Both the position numbers and the translations under genes were made by a program. From Alicyclobacillus sp. ALC3 (GTDB lineage Bacteria; Bacillota; Bacilli; Alicyclobacillales; Alicyclobacillaceae), in assembly GCF_028751195.1 (NCBI RefSeq), contig NZ_CP066784.1, positions 1,984,001 through 2,048,000 on the forward strand: a stretch of 64,000 bases of DNA, given 5' to 3'. Shown in pieces: positions 42,454 through 51,008 of this stretch. The notes under the pieces were generated by a model, which was given only the letters and a program-made list of their open reading frames with translations, made no database searches and was not told the origin of the DNA. Each line of letters opens with the position of its first letter. Position 1 is the first letter of the stretch.

Positions 42454-42963
42454 TTACTTCACGCGACACTTTTCTAACGTACTTTGGAGAATAACGTCTC
42501 CCAGTTTGTTTGTCCGCGAGTTCGAAAGTCGAACTTCAACGCGAGTATCGCTCGTGAGTCGTGCAGATATCTCGTCAAATCTCCCGACCCATGCGGTTCC
42601 TCCGAACGCACTTGGAAAGTCCTCCTTTACGGGATACATTTTGAATCTCCAACTTATCGTTCCAGGTATCTGTGCAAATCCCTCATACTGGTCATAGTCG
42701 CCAAACGATGCAGGCGACGGAAGCCAATCTCCATAAACACCAACGCTAATCCTCTCACGGATGGGGCTGTTCGTGGAATCCGTATATGGCTTTCTTACCG
42801 TGGTAATGAAAGCAACACCTTGAGCGTTTTGGATATCCCTCGCCGCTTTCAAAACCACACTACATGGATAGGATACTTGGGGTGAGGCTTTTGCATTGAT
42901 TGTCGTAATATTCAGCAACATGACAGCAAAACCAATTACTACTCTTTTAGTCGCCTTCATCAT
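42454..42963 (-). CDS. Secreted hypothetical protein
   Basis: 169 residues. The signal peptide KATKRVVIGFAVMLLNITTINAKA ends at an AKA site. The mature part is beta-rich and contains two cysteines (CSVVLKAARD and LEKCRV) at its ends, which could form a disulfide. VGVYGDWLPSPASFGDYDQYEGF is a conspicuous Tyr/Asp-rich loop (key part DWLPSPASFGDYDQYEGF). Exported by the Sec system; function unknown. Confidence 0.7.
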   Translation of the reverse strand: MMKATKRVVIGFAVMLLNITTINAKASPQVSYPCSVVLKAARDIQNAQGVAFITTVRKPYTDSTNSPIRERISVGVYGDWLPSPASFGDYDQYEGFAQIPGTISWRFKMYPVKEDFPSAFGGTAWVGRFDEISARLTSDTRVEVRLSNSRTNKLGDVILQSTLEKCRVK

Positions 42964-43146
42964 CTCGATACCCCCAGTCTGAGGGTATTATTTACAATTA
43001 CTGTTGGGATAAACGTCCATTATCAGCAAACAAACGGTTATGACCAGAACAACACCTTTAAGTAACTTTCTTTCTAAAAGTACTACTCATCTGATAGGGT
43101 ACGATTCCGTTGACCAATGTCGTTGCCCCCTTCGCGTAGGCGATGA

Positions 43147-43572
43147 TTGCAACACGATTTTGTCTCTAATCCCAGACGAGTCTACCATGGCAATCGGGCT
43201 ACCAATACCAACGGAAACGAAACCTTGGAATCTGATACTTTGGACCTTCGCCTACTTCAAGAAGTTGGATGGCTTCACTTTGCGACGAAAGACACCCCTG
43301 TTTCATTTTGCGTGATGAGACACGGTTTTCCCCTTATCGCAGACAACAAAACCAAAGAAAGTGGAGTCCTCTGCAAGTGGAGATTAGACCATGGCGTTTT
43401 CGTGGTTTTTGAAAGTAGAGATCAACCTACGATATGGTTCATCAATCCACCTTCAGGGATTTATTCCCACATGTTTTTTCATGCATATATAGGATTATGT
43501 TTTCCGAAAGTTGTTTGGGTCGATCTTCCTTACTGCCACAAGGGATTTCAGACTTTGTGTGCGTACTTTTAA
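43147..43572 (+). CDS. Uncertain hypothetical protein, possible frameshift
   Basis: The frame from 43147 reads plausibly from LDLRLLQEVGWLHFATKD to the end (KVVWVDLPYCHKGFQTLC), but its first 40 residues are weak. A second frame, 43040-43315, covers the start region with a better-looking N-terminus, so a frameshift between them near 43210-43250 is possible. No motif is recognised. Treat as a doubtful or broken gene. Confidence 0.35.
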   Translation: MQHDFVSNPRRVYHGNRATNTNGNETLESDTLDLRLLQEVGWLHFATKDTPVSFCVMRHGFPLIADNKTKESGVLCKWRLDHGVFVVFESRDQPTIWFINPPSGIYSHMFFHAYIGLCFPKVVWVDLPYCHKGFQTLCAYF

Positions 43573-43876
43573 GAACAGGGGGAAGTTCGAAACAGAGGGG
43601 GCTACTGCATGACAAGGTTGCTCTTTTGGGACAAAACAAACAGTTAAAGTTCCAAATCAACAAACGAAAATGGTTACAAAAATGGAACCTTAAATGTATA
43701 CATCTAAAGAAGTGGTTGCTTTTCTTGAACCACTTTAAGCGTATGACGCTCTCATAACCTCACTTCGTCCTCCGTCATCACAACACCCGCTTATCCTGAG
43801 AATTGCAATGCGACGGCGAACCAGATTCCCGTTCATTATGACCTTCTCCCGATCACCCCCTGTGCCCAATCTGTTA

Positions 43877-44412
43877 TTATTCATCCATGCAAAACATCAA
43901 TGACTCCGATATTTCATATTCTTCAGCGGTTCCCCGCTCAACAAGCCCGAATCGAACCAACAAATCGCCCAATTCGCTGTCGAACAGATCCGCATCGTAC
44001 CAAGGCAGTTGCTTACGATAATCCACAACCTGATTCAGACCGTATTTTCTGCAAGTCTCCTTAAAGGCATCATGAAATCCGCTGGTACCCTCCATCTGCA
44101 TCCACCATGAATAGTATGTCGATTTTTCATATTCATAGGGCGGTCTGCCCTGGCGAATATCGTTCTGCTTAAATACCTCAATTACCTTTTCACGGAAATC
44201 AGTCATAAATTCCTTGGTGAAGCATTTTTTGATCTCCACTGGCATTTCGTATTCGATGGTTAAATCATCTCGAATCGGCATAGATTTATCCCCCTCCGCG
44301 ATTACAAAGAAAAACACGATATGGTGGGTTGTGGCGTTGAGCGATGGCATCCTACGCGCCACATAAGTCGGCAAGTATCGTAATCCGCTAAACTCATTAT
44401 AATCCTTGAGCA
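43877..44412 (-). CDS. Hypothetical protein
   Basis: About 178 residues from ATG 44412, with GTGGAGA upstream (GTG 44421 possible). The chain has HHIVFFFVIAEGDKSMPIRDD, STYYSWWMQMEGTSGFHDAF and DADLFDSELGDLLVRFGLV, an alpha/beta soluble protein with acidic C-terminus. No motif is recognised. It lies downstream of the P-loop-less ATPase-like gene, separated by a 100-base gap. Confidence 0.55.
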
Positions 44413-44518
44413 TTCTCCACACACAGGATGTTCATATGCCTTCTCGTTTGGATCAAGAGGTAGCATCGGAGGAACAAAACAAATCATATTCCATAACAAG
44501 ATATAGAACTGGTTACAC

Positions 44519-45175
44519 TTATGAATCGGGGTATTGCAACTCTACGGCGGAGCGATAAAAAGGCAGGCGAGAGTTAGCGAATAGGCTTCGCATTAGAGCG
44601 GGATGAGTTCCAGTAAATGCATAAGTGACATGGGAGTGAAGTTGATACAGCGCACGTAGTCGTTTGGTCAGGTGGTCTCCCCCAATTCGAGTAATCTCTT
44701 GCCAGTTGCCGAACCATACCACCAGTCTTTTGCTTTCCTTCAACCCGATACCTTCTGCCAGTCCTACAGCCCAATCAATCTTTTCCCATTTATTCATCCG
44801 CTCCAAGTCATCCATTTCAAAAACGTCTTGAATGATCTCCTCGACATTTGACTCAGACAATCCATCACGCACACCTTCAATGTTATTTGCCGACGAACCA
44901 TTATCTTCCGACAGTAGTCGAAGGAATGTCTGTGTCAATACGTAAGCAAACTCTTCGATAGAATTTATTTCCATAAGGTCAAAATGGGCAGTTAGACAAC
45001 CCCGTTCTCGTAGCCCTTGAAATACATTGTTCGACACCTCAGTTCCAACATCATGGGGCACCGTAAACGTCACACTACAACCGTCGTGAAGACGCTCGAC
45101 CACTTCGCGGACGAATTTACTTCTCCTGTCATTCTTCGAGAACATAGAGTCGTCACACTTAGAATCCCCATCCAT
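44519..45175 (-). CDS. ATPase-like protein lacking a P-loop
   Basis: 218 residues from ATG 45175, with GGTGGGGCG upstream. The layout recalls archaeal-type AAA ATPases: an N-terminal KFVREVVERL helix, a strand at the P-loop place (CSVTFTVPHDVGTEVS), the Walker-B-like VVWFGNWQEI, and a C-terminal LYQLHSHVTYAFTGTHPALMRSLFAN with FYRSAVELQYP. The Walker A GxxGxGKS is absent and Walker B lacks its DE. It is thus either catalytically inert or a decayed member. Context gives no partner. Confidence 0.5.
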   Translation of the reverse strand: MDGDSKCDDSMFSKNDRRSKFVREVVERLHDGCSVTFTVPHDVGTEVSNNVFQGLRERGCLTAHFDLMEINSIEEFAYVLTQTFLRLLSEDNGSSANNIEGVRDGLSESNVEEIIQDVFEMDDLERMNKWEKIDWAVGLAEGIGLKESKRLVVWFGNWQEITRIGGDHLTKRLRALYQLHSHVTYAFTGTHPALMRSLFANSRLPFYRSAVELQYPDS

Positions 45176-45244
45176 AACATCGCCCCACCTAACCAAACGT
45201 CCTCTTATCCTTTACCGTTGTTACGGAAAATAGAGTGTCAATGG

Positions 45245-45424
45245 TTACTCTTTATCCAACACCACAGGCGAATGAACGTAGAACTTTTCCACTACATAAT
45301 CGACCTCATCGAATTTACGGCATATTTCCTTGCATTTTTCCTCGCTAAGAATCATGGATAAAAATGTTTGCTTGTCAATCGCTGGCTGGATATCTCGACG
45401 AGGGAATTCGATTAACTTGCCCAT
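45245..45424 (-). CDS. Small hypothetical protein, 59 residues
   Basis: From ATG 45424, behind AGGAGGGTTCAA. The sequence starts MGKLIEFPRRDIQPAIDKQT and ends with VVEKFYVHSPVVLDKE. It is compact and charged and looks coding. The ribosome binding site is strong. No family recognised. Confidence 0.6.
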   Translation of the reverse strand: MGKLIEFPRRDIQPAIDKQTFLSMILSEEKCKEICRKFDEVDYVVEKFYVHSPVVLDKE

Positions 45425-45465
45425 TTGAACCCTCCTATCGTAGAGTCAATATAGCTCTGCCACGT

Positions 45466-45633
45466 TCAATCTCTACGCCCCATCTTGTATGCTTCATTCC
45501 TGCTCTTCTTCCAGTGTTTCCTCAGAAGTTTCTCCGCCCGCTCTTCTCTTGTCGCCTTCAAATCCAGCACAAAATAACGATTATCTTCGGGTTGGTCAAA
45601 AAATCCAATAGGTTCGTCGGCAGTGAAGAGTTT
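45466..45633 (-). pseudogene. Possible short or broken gene
   Basis: The frame reads KLFTADEPIGFFDQPEDNRY and then LKATREERAEKLLRKHWKK with a Glu/Lys/Arg-rich end typical of coding DNA, but it begins right after an in-frame TAA and has no standard start until GTG 45570. Either the 5' end was lost or a minor start is used. It is just upstream of the 59-residue gene on the same strand. Confidence 0.35.
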
Positions 45634-45741
45634 TTATCGGTTTGGATTCGCCCTCGATTCATTTTTCGTGCATTGCCTATCACCTCTCCCCATAAAGGGT
45701 GGCAAAAAGGCACTCAACCGCCCTTCCGACTCATCTATCAA

Positions 45742-45768
45742 AAAAGGCGGCATAACGCCACCCTGTTG
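45742..45768 (-). terminator. Orphan terminator-like hairpin
   Basis: GGTGGC and GCCGCC pair around GTTAT, followed on the minus strand by TTTTTTG. It has no obvious gene immediately upstream. The rest of 45.63-46.13 kb shows nothing that I can support. Confidence 0.5.
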
Positions 45769-46137
45769 AACGCACCGATGCGCCATATTCTCGGTTTAAC
45801 CTCTCCGTGACGCACGGGGAGGAGCCTTGCAACTGGAGCATAGCAGATGGACGAGATTGGATCAATGAGGCAGTGATAAATGGGAATAGGATTAACAGGG
45901 CGAATACATTTTCTATTGCAAACAGATAAACACAAGCATTGGCATAACAAAATCAATTTCTGTTTACACAATCAGAAACACTTATGTTTACATTTCTTTA
46001 ACCATATCCAACTCAACCCATCTTCTGACCTTACCGTTCTTCACCCTCAAACATCGTTCGACACTTTTTCGGCTGACCAAAGCTTGACACCATGATAGGG
46101 TGGGATCAAGCAAAAAAAAGGGAGGAATGAATTAACA

Positions 46138-46605
46138 ATGAACACAACTATTTTCGTAGGGTTTAGGCATCAAGGGATGATCAAAGGCTGCACGTGGCAA
46201 AGAACGTTGAAGCAAGATACAGTGGGGAATCGAGTCCTCGACATCCTTGGAGCCGTAGATGTTGATTATGCCAAGGAGATTTTCGAATGTATTGAGTGGA
46301 ATCCACGGGGCGAGAGCCACAGGGAAAAGGATGGAACTTATTTGGTTAAACTGCTCGAACTTGGCATTGAGGAGTATGAAGAAACGTTGCGTAGAACTCT
46401 AAAATTCCTGTATCGAAACATTAAGGGGAGCGACATAAAACGTGACCTTGCAAGATATCTCAGAAAGAGAAACGGCAAAACGATGGCTCGATTAGTGGCT
46501 TCATCTTTAGACTTCCAGCAAAATAGATTCAGCACCGCGTTTATCTTTGATCTGGATGCCAACCAAGTAGAGGTAATCGAAAATCGTCGTATCTCAGTGT
46601 CATAA
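46138..46605 (+). CDS. Hypothetical protein
   Basis: 155 residues from ATG 46138, with GGGAGGAATG upstream. It contains TIFVGFRHQGMIKGCTWQR, an EYEETLRRTLKFLYRN helix and a basic RDLARYLRKRNGKTMARLV segment, so a nucleic-acid contact is possible. No known motif. The next small frame (46624) on the same strand may be its operon partner. Confidence 0.6.
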   Translation: MNTTIFVGFRHQGMIKGCTWQRTLKQDTVGNRVLDILGAVDVDYAKEIFECIEWNPRGESHREKDGTYLVKLLELGIEEYEETLRRTLKFLYRNIKGSDIKRDLARYLRKRNGKTMARLVASSLDFQQNRFSTAFIFDLDANQVEVIENRRISVS

Positions 46606-46623
46606 CCTCGCTGGGGGAACGGT

Positions 46624-46860
46624 TTGGCACAAATAGTTCCTGGGGGCAAGAAAACGTACAGGCACGCCGTTCCTGAGTTAGCAAAAACCAACGTTGACGA
46701 ATATACCTTGCCCTTAAATCGGGGTACGAAGAATTGTTCATTATCCCAAAAAGTCGATAATCTTGGTGGTGATTTCATTGTAAAGGACAAAACAGACGGT
46801 TTCGAGGAATTCAAGTCAAGTCTCTATGAGGAACAAGATGATATCCAAGGACTTTGTTGA
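46624..46860 (+). CDS. Small hypothetical protein
   Basis: 78 residues from TTG 46624 behind GGGGGAAC. Soluble and charged (LAKTNVDEYTLPLNRG, FEEFKSSLYEEQDDIQG). It starts 18 bases after the 155-residue gene. Plausible but unrecognised. Confidence 0.5.
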   Translation: MAQIVPGGKKTYRHAVPELAKTNVDEYTLPLNRGTKNCSLSQKVDNLGGDFIVKDKTDGFEEFKSSLYEEQDDIQGLC

Positions 46861-46918
46861 AGCTTTTAATCACACCCTGTAATTGTATGATCGCTCGAAT
46901 ATCACCACAACCACACCC

Positions 46919-47860
46919 CTACTCCAGAGCATTCGCCTTTGACTTTCCCTCATAGAGCCGCTTGTCAGCCAAGTGCAAACACGAATACAAACTGTCGTCC
47001 TTCTTTGCAACGGTACATCCGACACTTGCGGTGTACTGTTTATGTGTAAACAAGTCCGTCACCTGCTGGGTTAGTGTTGCGACATCCATGTCCGTTCTCA
47101 CCGCAAACACAAATTCATCCCCGCCGTAACGCGAGACAATGCCTTGTTGACCAATTTTCTGCCGAAGCGTTTGAGCCACATCAATGAGAATTGAATCCCC
47201 TTCGAGATGTCCCAGGCTATCGTTGATATTTTTGAACTCGTTGAGATCGAGCATACCCACAATTAGCGCACCCTCATGCAGAATTTGCAGTCGATTGAAT
47301 TCCTGTTCAAATCCCCTGCGATTCAAAACATTCGTCAACGGATCGTGAAGGCTTGCATGCTCTGCGATACGACGGGATATCAACATTTCGAGAACGAGAG
47401 AGACGTGCGTCGCACAAGCCGCCATCATCTCCGCATCCATCTCATCAGGTTCAGTTTTCCGTCCAAGCACAATTGCGCCGACATTCGTTCCTTTTACAGC
47501 GAGCTTCCAAGCTCCGACATATTGAACATCAGCATCCAGCCAGACTCTTTTCCAGACGGGAGGTGCTTCATTGACGGAAAGCCAAGTTTCAGTGACAACA
47601 TAGGCTTCACCTGAAAACCATGCACCATCGCCGATAAAATGCGTTAACTCTGACTCGGAATAGTCGATTCCCCAGGGATTGTACACTCGAACCGTTGAAT
47701 CTGCCCCTTCTGTAATAAATTGCTTTCGATATATAAACATACCTGACTCAACAGCGAACGCCTGCTGTAACACGTCAGCTACCTTCGCAAATAAATCCCT
47801 ACCCCGTTCCACAGATGCCCAATCTCGTGATTGTTCAATGAGGGTCTTCAATGAGTGCAT
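46919..47860 (-). CDS. Diguanylate cyclase with a GAF-like sensor
   Basis: 313 residues from ATG 47860, with TTAGGGGCGG upstream. The N-terminal 150 residues resemble a GAF fold (AVESGMFIYRKQFI, VGAWKLAVKGTNVGAIVLGRK, key part GTNVGAIVLGRK). The GGDEF domain begins HDPLTNVLNRRGFEQEF and has the active site SRYGGDEFVFAV near residue 247. It makes c-di-GMP from two GTP. No RxxD inhibitory site is clear. It is preceded by a c-di-GMP-I riboswitch with a terminator, so the product should feed back on its own gene. Confidence 0.88.
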   Translation of the reverse strand: MHSLKTLIEQSRDWASVERGRDLFAKVADVLQQAFAVESGMFIYRKQFITEGADSTVRVYNPWGIDYSESELTHFIGDGAWFSGEAYVVTETWLSVNEAPPVWKRVWLDADVQYVGAWKLAVKGTNVGAIVLGRKTEPDEMDAEMMAACATHVSLVLEMLISRRIAEHASLHDPLTNVLNRRGFEQEFNRLQILHEGALIVGMLDLNEFKNINDSLGHLEGDSILIDVAQTLRQKIGQQGIVSRYGGDEFVFAVRTDMDVATLTQQVTDLFTHKQYTASVGCTVAKKDDSLYSCLHLADKRLYEGKSKANALE

Positions 47861-47878
47861 ATTGACCGCCCCTAACAC

Positions 47879-47910
47879 ACAAAAAAACACACCCACTCAA
47901 ACTTGGATGT
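47879..47910 (-). terminator. Expression-platform terminator of the c-di-GMP riboswitch
   Basis: CACATCC and GGGTGTG pair around AAGTTTGAGT and are followed by TTTTTTTG on the minus strand, between the aptamer and the GGDEF gene. Confidence 0.75.
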
Positions 47911-47927
47911 GCCGCATGTGTCTCCGA

Positions 47928-48016
47928 TTTAGCGGCAACCTGGCAGGCATAGCGTAAACGCTGTAGCCCCATGGCTTTGTGCCCCGTCCTTTCGGATCGG
48001 TTTACCTTTTTCCTCT
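47928..48016 (-). ncRNA. c-di-GMP-I (GEMM) riboswitch before the GGDEF gene
   Basis: On the minus strand the aptamer reads AGGTAAACCGATCCGAAAGG, then GGGGCACAAAGCCATGGGG and later GCCAGGTTGCCGC. GNAAACC, the GAAA tetraloop, CACAAAGCCA and CCAGGTTGCC are the conserved GEMM landmarks, in the right order and spacing. A transcription terminator follows. Confidence 0.88.
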
Positions 48017-48129
48017 ATTGAAGAATATACTCCGAAAGGTTCAGAAAGACAACTGAAGATAGGGTCAAGTAAGATCAGGATCAAGGGAGACGGGATTATT
48101 AACTGCGACCGATTTCGCAAAGACGGGAA

Positions 48130-48432
48130 TTAGTGTTTCCCAGATTCAATCCAGACTTTATATATAAGTCGCTCTTTTACGTATTCGGTCGATGCATGCA
48201 CAATTGCTATAGGAATCGACGGATCTTGCCTTCTTACAAACTCCGCCCAGCGCGGTATCTCTCTGATAAGAAGGTCTGCCACCTTTTTATCAGGTGTGGC
48301 ATAGCCTACATTCACGAATCCCTCACCAATGATATCGGGATACAGCGAATCCGCCCATTCTTCTGCTTCCCAAACTGAATCAAAAACCCTACTGTCTTCC
48401 TTGTAACGCCCATGAATCCACTTGACACACAC
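48130..48432 (-). CDS. Hypothetical 100-residue protein
   Basis: From GTG 48432, behind GAGGGGATGATC. It reads CVKWIHGRYKEDSRVFDSV, then EEWADSLYPDIIGEGFVNVG and WAEFVRRQDPSIPIAIVHAS. Small alpha/beta protein without a recognised motif. It follows the membrane gene at 48448 by 15 bases. Confidence 0.6.
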   Translation of the reverse strand: MCVKWIHGRYKEDSRVFDSVWEAEEWADSLYPDIIGEGFVNVGYATPDKKVADLLIREIPRWAEFVRRQDPSIPIAIVHASTEYVKERLIYKVWIESGKH

Positions 48433-48447
48433 TTGATCATCCCCTCA

Positions 48448-48825
48448 CTAATGATTGTTCCAAGGCATCCACGGTACCCAGGAAGTAAACACGAAAGATG
48501 AGAGCAATATCGCGGACAGAAAGTAGATATCAAACGCAAACACGATGCCGAGACATGCGGTAGTAATGACTCGCCATGCGGTCGCCCATTTTCTTTTCCA
48601 GGCAAAATAGGTGGGTAATGCAAAAAGCCAAAAGGTCGGGGCGAGTGTCATCAGCACAAATGACAGGGTGTCCATAAACACCCACAGTGGAGGTCTAAGC
48701 CGTAACGCCGTTTCGAATCCGCCATGGATACTTGAAAGAAACCATAGTCCAAGTCCACAAAGGAAACCGACTACGCCCAGACACAGAAACAACATCCCAT
48801 ACAAAATGAGCTTCACTGTCCTCAA
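48448..48825 (-). CDS. Small membrane protein
   Basis: 125 residues from TTG 48825, near GGTGAGGTGA. Three to four membrane helices (LILYGMLFLCLGVVGFLCGL, LSFVLMTLAPTFWLFALPTY, ITTACLGIVFAFDIYFLSAI) separated by short basic loops (FAWKRKWATAWR). No family recognised. Confidence 0.65.
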   Translation of the reverse strand: MRTVKLILYGMLFLCLGVVGFLCGLGLWFLSSIHGGFETALRLRPPLWVFMDTLSFVLMTLAPTFWLFALPTYFAWKRKWATAWRVITTACLGIVFAFDIYFLSAILLSSFVFTSWVPWMPWNNH

Positions 48826-48939
48826 ATCACCTCACCCCATCACAACAGTGCCGTAGCAAAGCAGATTAAACCCGTGACCCTATTATTTTCATCATATCAC
48901 GGAGTCGAGCAGGAATACGCGATGATATCACCAATAAAA

Positions 48940-48985
48940 AGGAGCCGAAACAGGAGTAATCCCGTCCCAGCCCCTCGGCACTCAA
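48940..48985 (-). terminator. Terminator of the DUF262 gene
   Basis: GTGCCGAGGGG and, after the loop, TTTCGGCTCCTTTTTATT on the minus strand give a GCCGA/TCGGC stem with internal pairing and a T-run. Confidence 0.6.
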
Positions 48986-48993
48986 ACCCTTAC

Positions 48994-50046
48994 TTACTTT
49001 CCTTCCACTGTCTCCACGCTCGTTGCTACCTCATCGCCCGCATTCGCCGATTCACCGCGAACTTTGACATTGAAATGCTTTTCGAATTCCTCGTTCATGA
49101 TTCTCAGCCGTTTCTGGACATTTTCCTTTTTGGCACTTCCTGATGTGTACGCTTCTACATACGCTTCGGGAGGTGACTGCAAGAAACCTTTTGCCCATTC
49201 CCCAAACATCTCCGCAGGGATATCTATTTTTCTATGTTGCATGTCGAGCGTCAACTTGAAGAGCATCGGGATATGCACTTTCCGCAAGAGCTTTTCTTTC
49301 TCACTGGGGAAGGCTTCATTCAGGTAAAAGCAAACGTTAGTGAATTGCGACTTAAATCGGTCACGCTCATGGTCATCTCGCAACTTCTCAACAAATTCTT
49401 TCATGTCTTTCTTGCCAAATCCCGTTTTAGGGTCGTTCAGTAAAGCGAGTATTTGCAGAACCAACTCTTGATCGACAAAGTGATTTCGTGCCGCTTTTGA
49501 AAGATTGAGCTTATCCTGGAAGAACGGAACCTTCGCCAAGTTCTCAACGAACTCTAATGCTGATTTGCCCAGCAACGCCCTGGTCGTCTCAATGGGGCGA
49601 AGTGGGACACCATTGTTAAGGCGGCAGAAAATGTCTTCTATCTCCGACTGACTAATTTCCTCCACCACATCGATTTCAAATTGATACTCCTTAATTCTCT
49701 GCTGGAACCCATCTGACAACTGGGTGAATGTCAATCCTTCTACTTCAATGTCATCAACCTTGGGCTTGGACGTATCCGCGAAAGAGAGAGCATATTCATC
49801 ATTGAGAAAAGCAAAAATGCTCGACAAGCGTTGTTTGCCATCCAGAAGGTAAAATACGTTCTCGTCCTTGGTGGCAAATAGATTGGGAATCGGATAGCCA
49901 GCAAGCACGCTATGGATAAACATCGACTGACGTTTTACGTCCCAGATGTTTTCTTTGCGTTGAATCGACAAATCAAAGGAAAGCCTTTTCCCCTTGTACA
50001 TGCGTTGCAGTTGCGAGACCTTGTGTTTCACTTTCGATGCCTTCAT
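48994..50046 (-). CDS. DUF262 (GmrSD-N-like) domain protein
   Basis: 350 residues from ATG 50046, with GGGAGTGACG upstream. The fold signature is FYLLDGKQRLSSIFAFLND, where DGKQRLSS is the DGQQR-type motif (Asp at about residue 68), with SIQRKENIWDVKRQSMFIHSVL before it and EDIFCRLNNGVPLRPIE after. In type IV restriction (GmrSD, BrxU) this domain hydrolyses nucleotides or acts in DNA cleavage. The DUF1524/HNH partner domain is missing, so it is a stand-alone version. Element D lies about 330 bases upstream. Confidence 0.8.
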   Translation of the reverse strand: MKASKVKHKVSQLQRMYKGKRLSFDLSIQRKENIWDVKRQSMFIHSVLAGYPIPNLFATKDENVFYLLDGKQRLSSIFAFLNDEYALSFADTSKPKVDDIEVEGLTFTQLSDGFQQRIKEYQFEIDVVEEISQSEIEDIFCRLNNGVPLRPIETTRALLGKSALEFVENLAKVPFFQDKLNLSKAARNHFVDQELVLQILALLNDPKTGFGKKDMKEFVEKLRDDHERDRFKSQFTNVCFYLNEAFPSEKEKLLRKVHIPMLFKLTLDMQHRKIDIPAEMFGEWAKGFLQSPPEAYVEAYTSGSAKKENVQKRLRIMNEEFEKHFNVKVRGESANAGDEVATSVETVEGK

Positions 50047-50099
50047 CTACGTCACTCCCTGACGGAATCGTTCACTTTGCCCTTGAAATGAGCAGAAGC

Positions 50100-50370
50100 G
50101 CAAAACTCAATACAGTTACGTTCTAAACATTTTCATCGGTATTATAACTTAAAAATTCAGGGATAAGGTGAAAGTTTTTCGGCAAAGTCCATGGAAAAAG
50201 GGGCTACGTTATTGGAAATGGTAGAAGTTTGATGCGGAGCGTAGATCACATCGTAGCGGAGGTATTCCTGGTGAAATTTCTTGCCTTTCCGTTCTCGTAA
50301 ATACACTACTCTGTCTGTTCATCAGTATCGCCTGGATCACACAAAAGTTGTTACAGGTCGTTCATAGAGT
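50100..50370. other. Gap upstream of the DUF262 gene
   Basis: No supported gene. The interval leads into element D and onward to 51.0 kb, where I see only short unsupported frames. Confidence 0.35.
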
Positions 50371-50373
50371 GAT

Positions 50374-50486
50374 ATCAGAAATCATTATGATAAAACTGAA
50401 CCGAAAAGTTGTTCTTGAATCCCTTTATATATAGTGTAGGCTCAAAGCGAGGACAACTTTTTGGTTCCCCCATAATTATCTCTGAT
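50374..50486. repeat. Nested-stem element D
   Basis: Outer arms ATCAGAAATCATTATG (50374-50389) and CATAATTATCTCTGAT (50471-50486) enclose inner arms AACCGAAAAGTTGTT (50399-50413) and GGACAACTTTTTGGTT (50451-50466). The centre has TTTATATATAG. It shares the flanking ATAGAGTGA, the arm core CCGAAAAGTTGT and the centre with element C at 26.33 kb. The following TTTTTC on the plus strand could act as a tail. Confidence 0.65.
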
Positions 50487-51008
50487 TTTTCTAAATACGA
50501 ATAACAGGTTACATCTCCACCTACTATGGATGTCCATGTCTAAGGTTATATTTGCAATTTCTGAGGAAGAGACGCTCAAAAGATGACTCATTAGGTACGC
50601 GAAGTTCTGGTGGCAGGGTGCTATCTTCGTAGCTGGTGGAGTCTTGGCGTAGGCGGTTTCAACATTTGCCCTTCGGCACAAAGGAATGCAAGCCTGTCGT
50701 TACCATTAAACTTTTCTGGATAGTGAGGTTTGATCATGTCGCAAAGTGCGAATAGTCTTTGGGGCTGTGGCATTCTCAGAGACCACTAATAACGACTTTC
50801 ACCAAACAATAGCATACCGCAACGATGCTTGACTTTGATAACAATTGCCACTTAAACGTAGGCTTACCCACATCGGCAAGACAGATGCCATCATTCATCT
50901 ACCACAGGTTTGCAAGACAAGCAAACCAAGATTAAACGCCGTATCCAGACCCTCGGCGCAAAAGCGAAATCGAACGCCCTGTCCTTACCTGGAATCCCAT
51001 CTTTTCAC

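Noticed and set aside
45364..45810. Long plus-strand open frame of 148 codons
   Set aside because: It lies opposite two better minus-strand small genes, has no ribosome site, and has a composition typical of a shadow frame.
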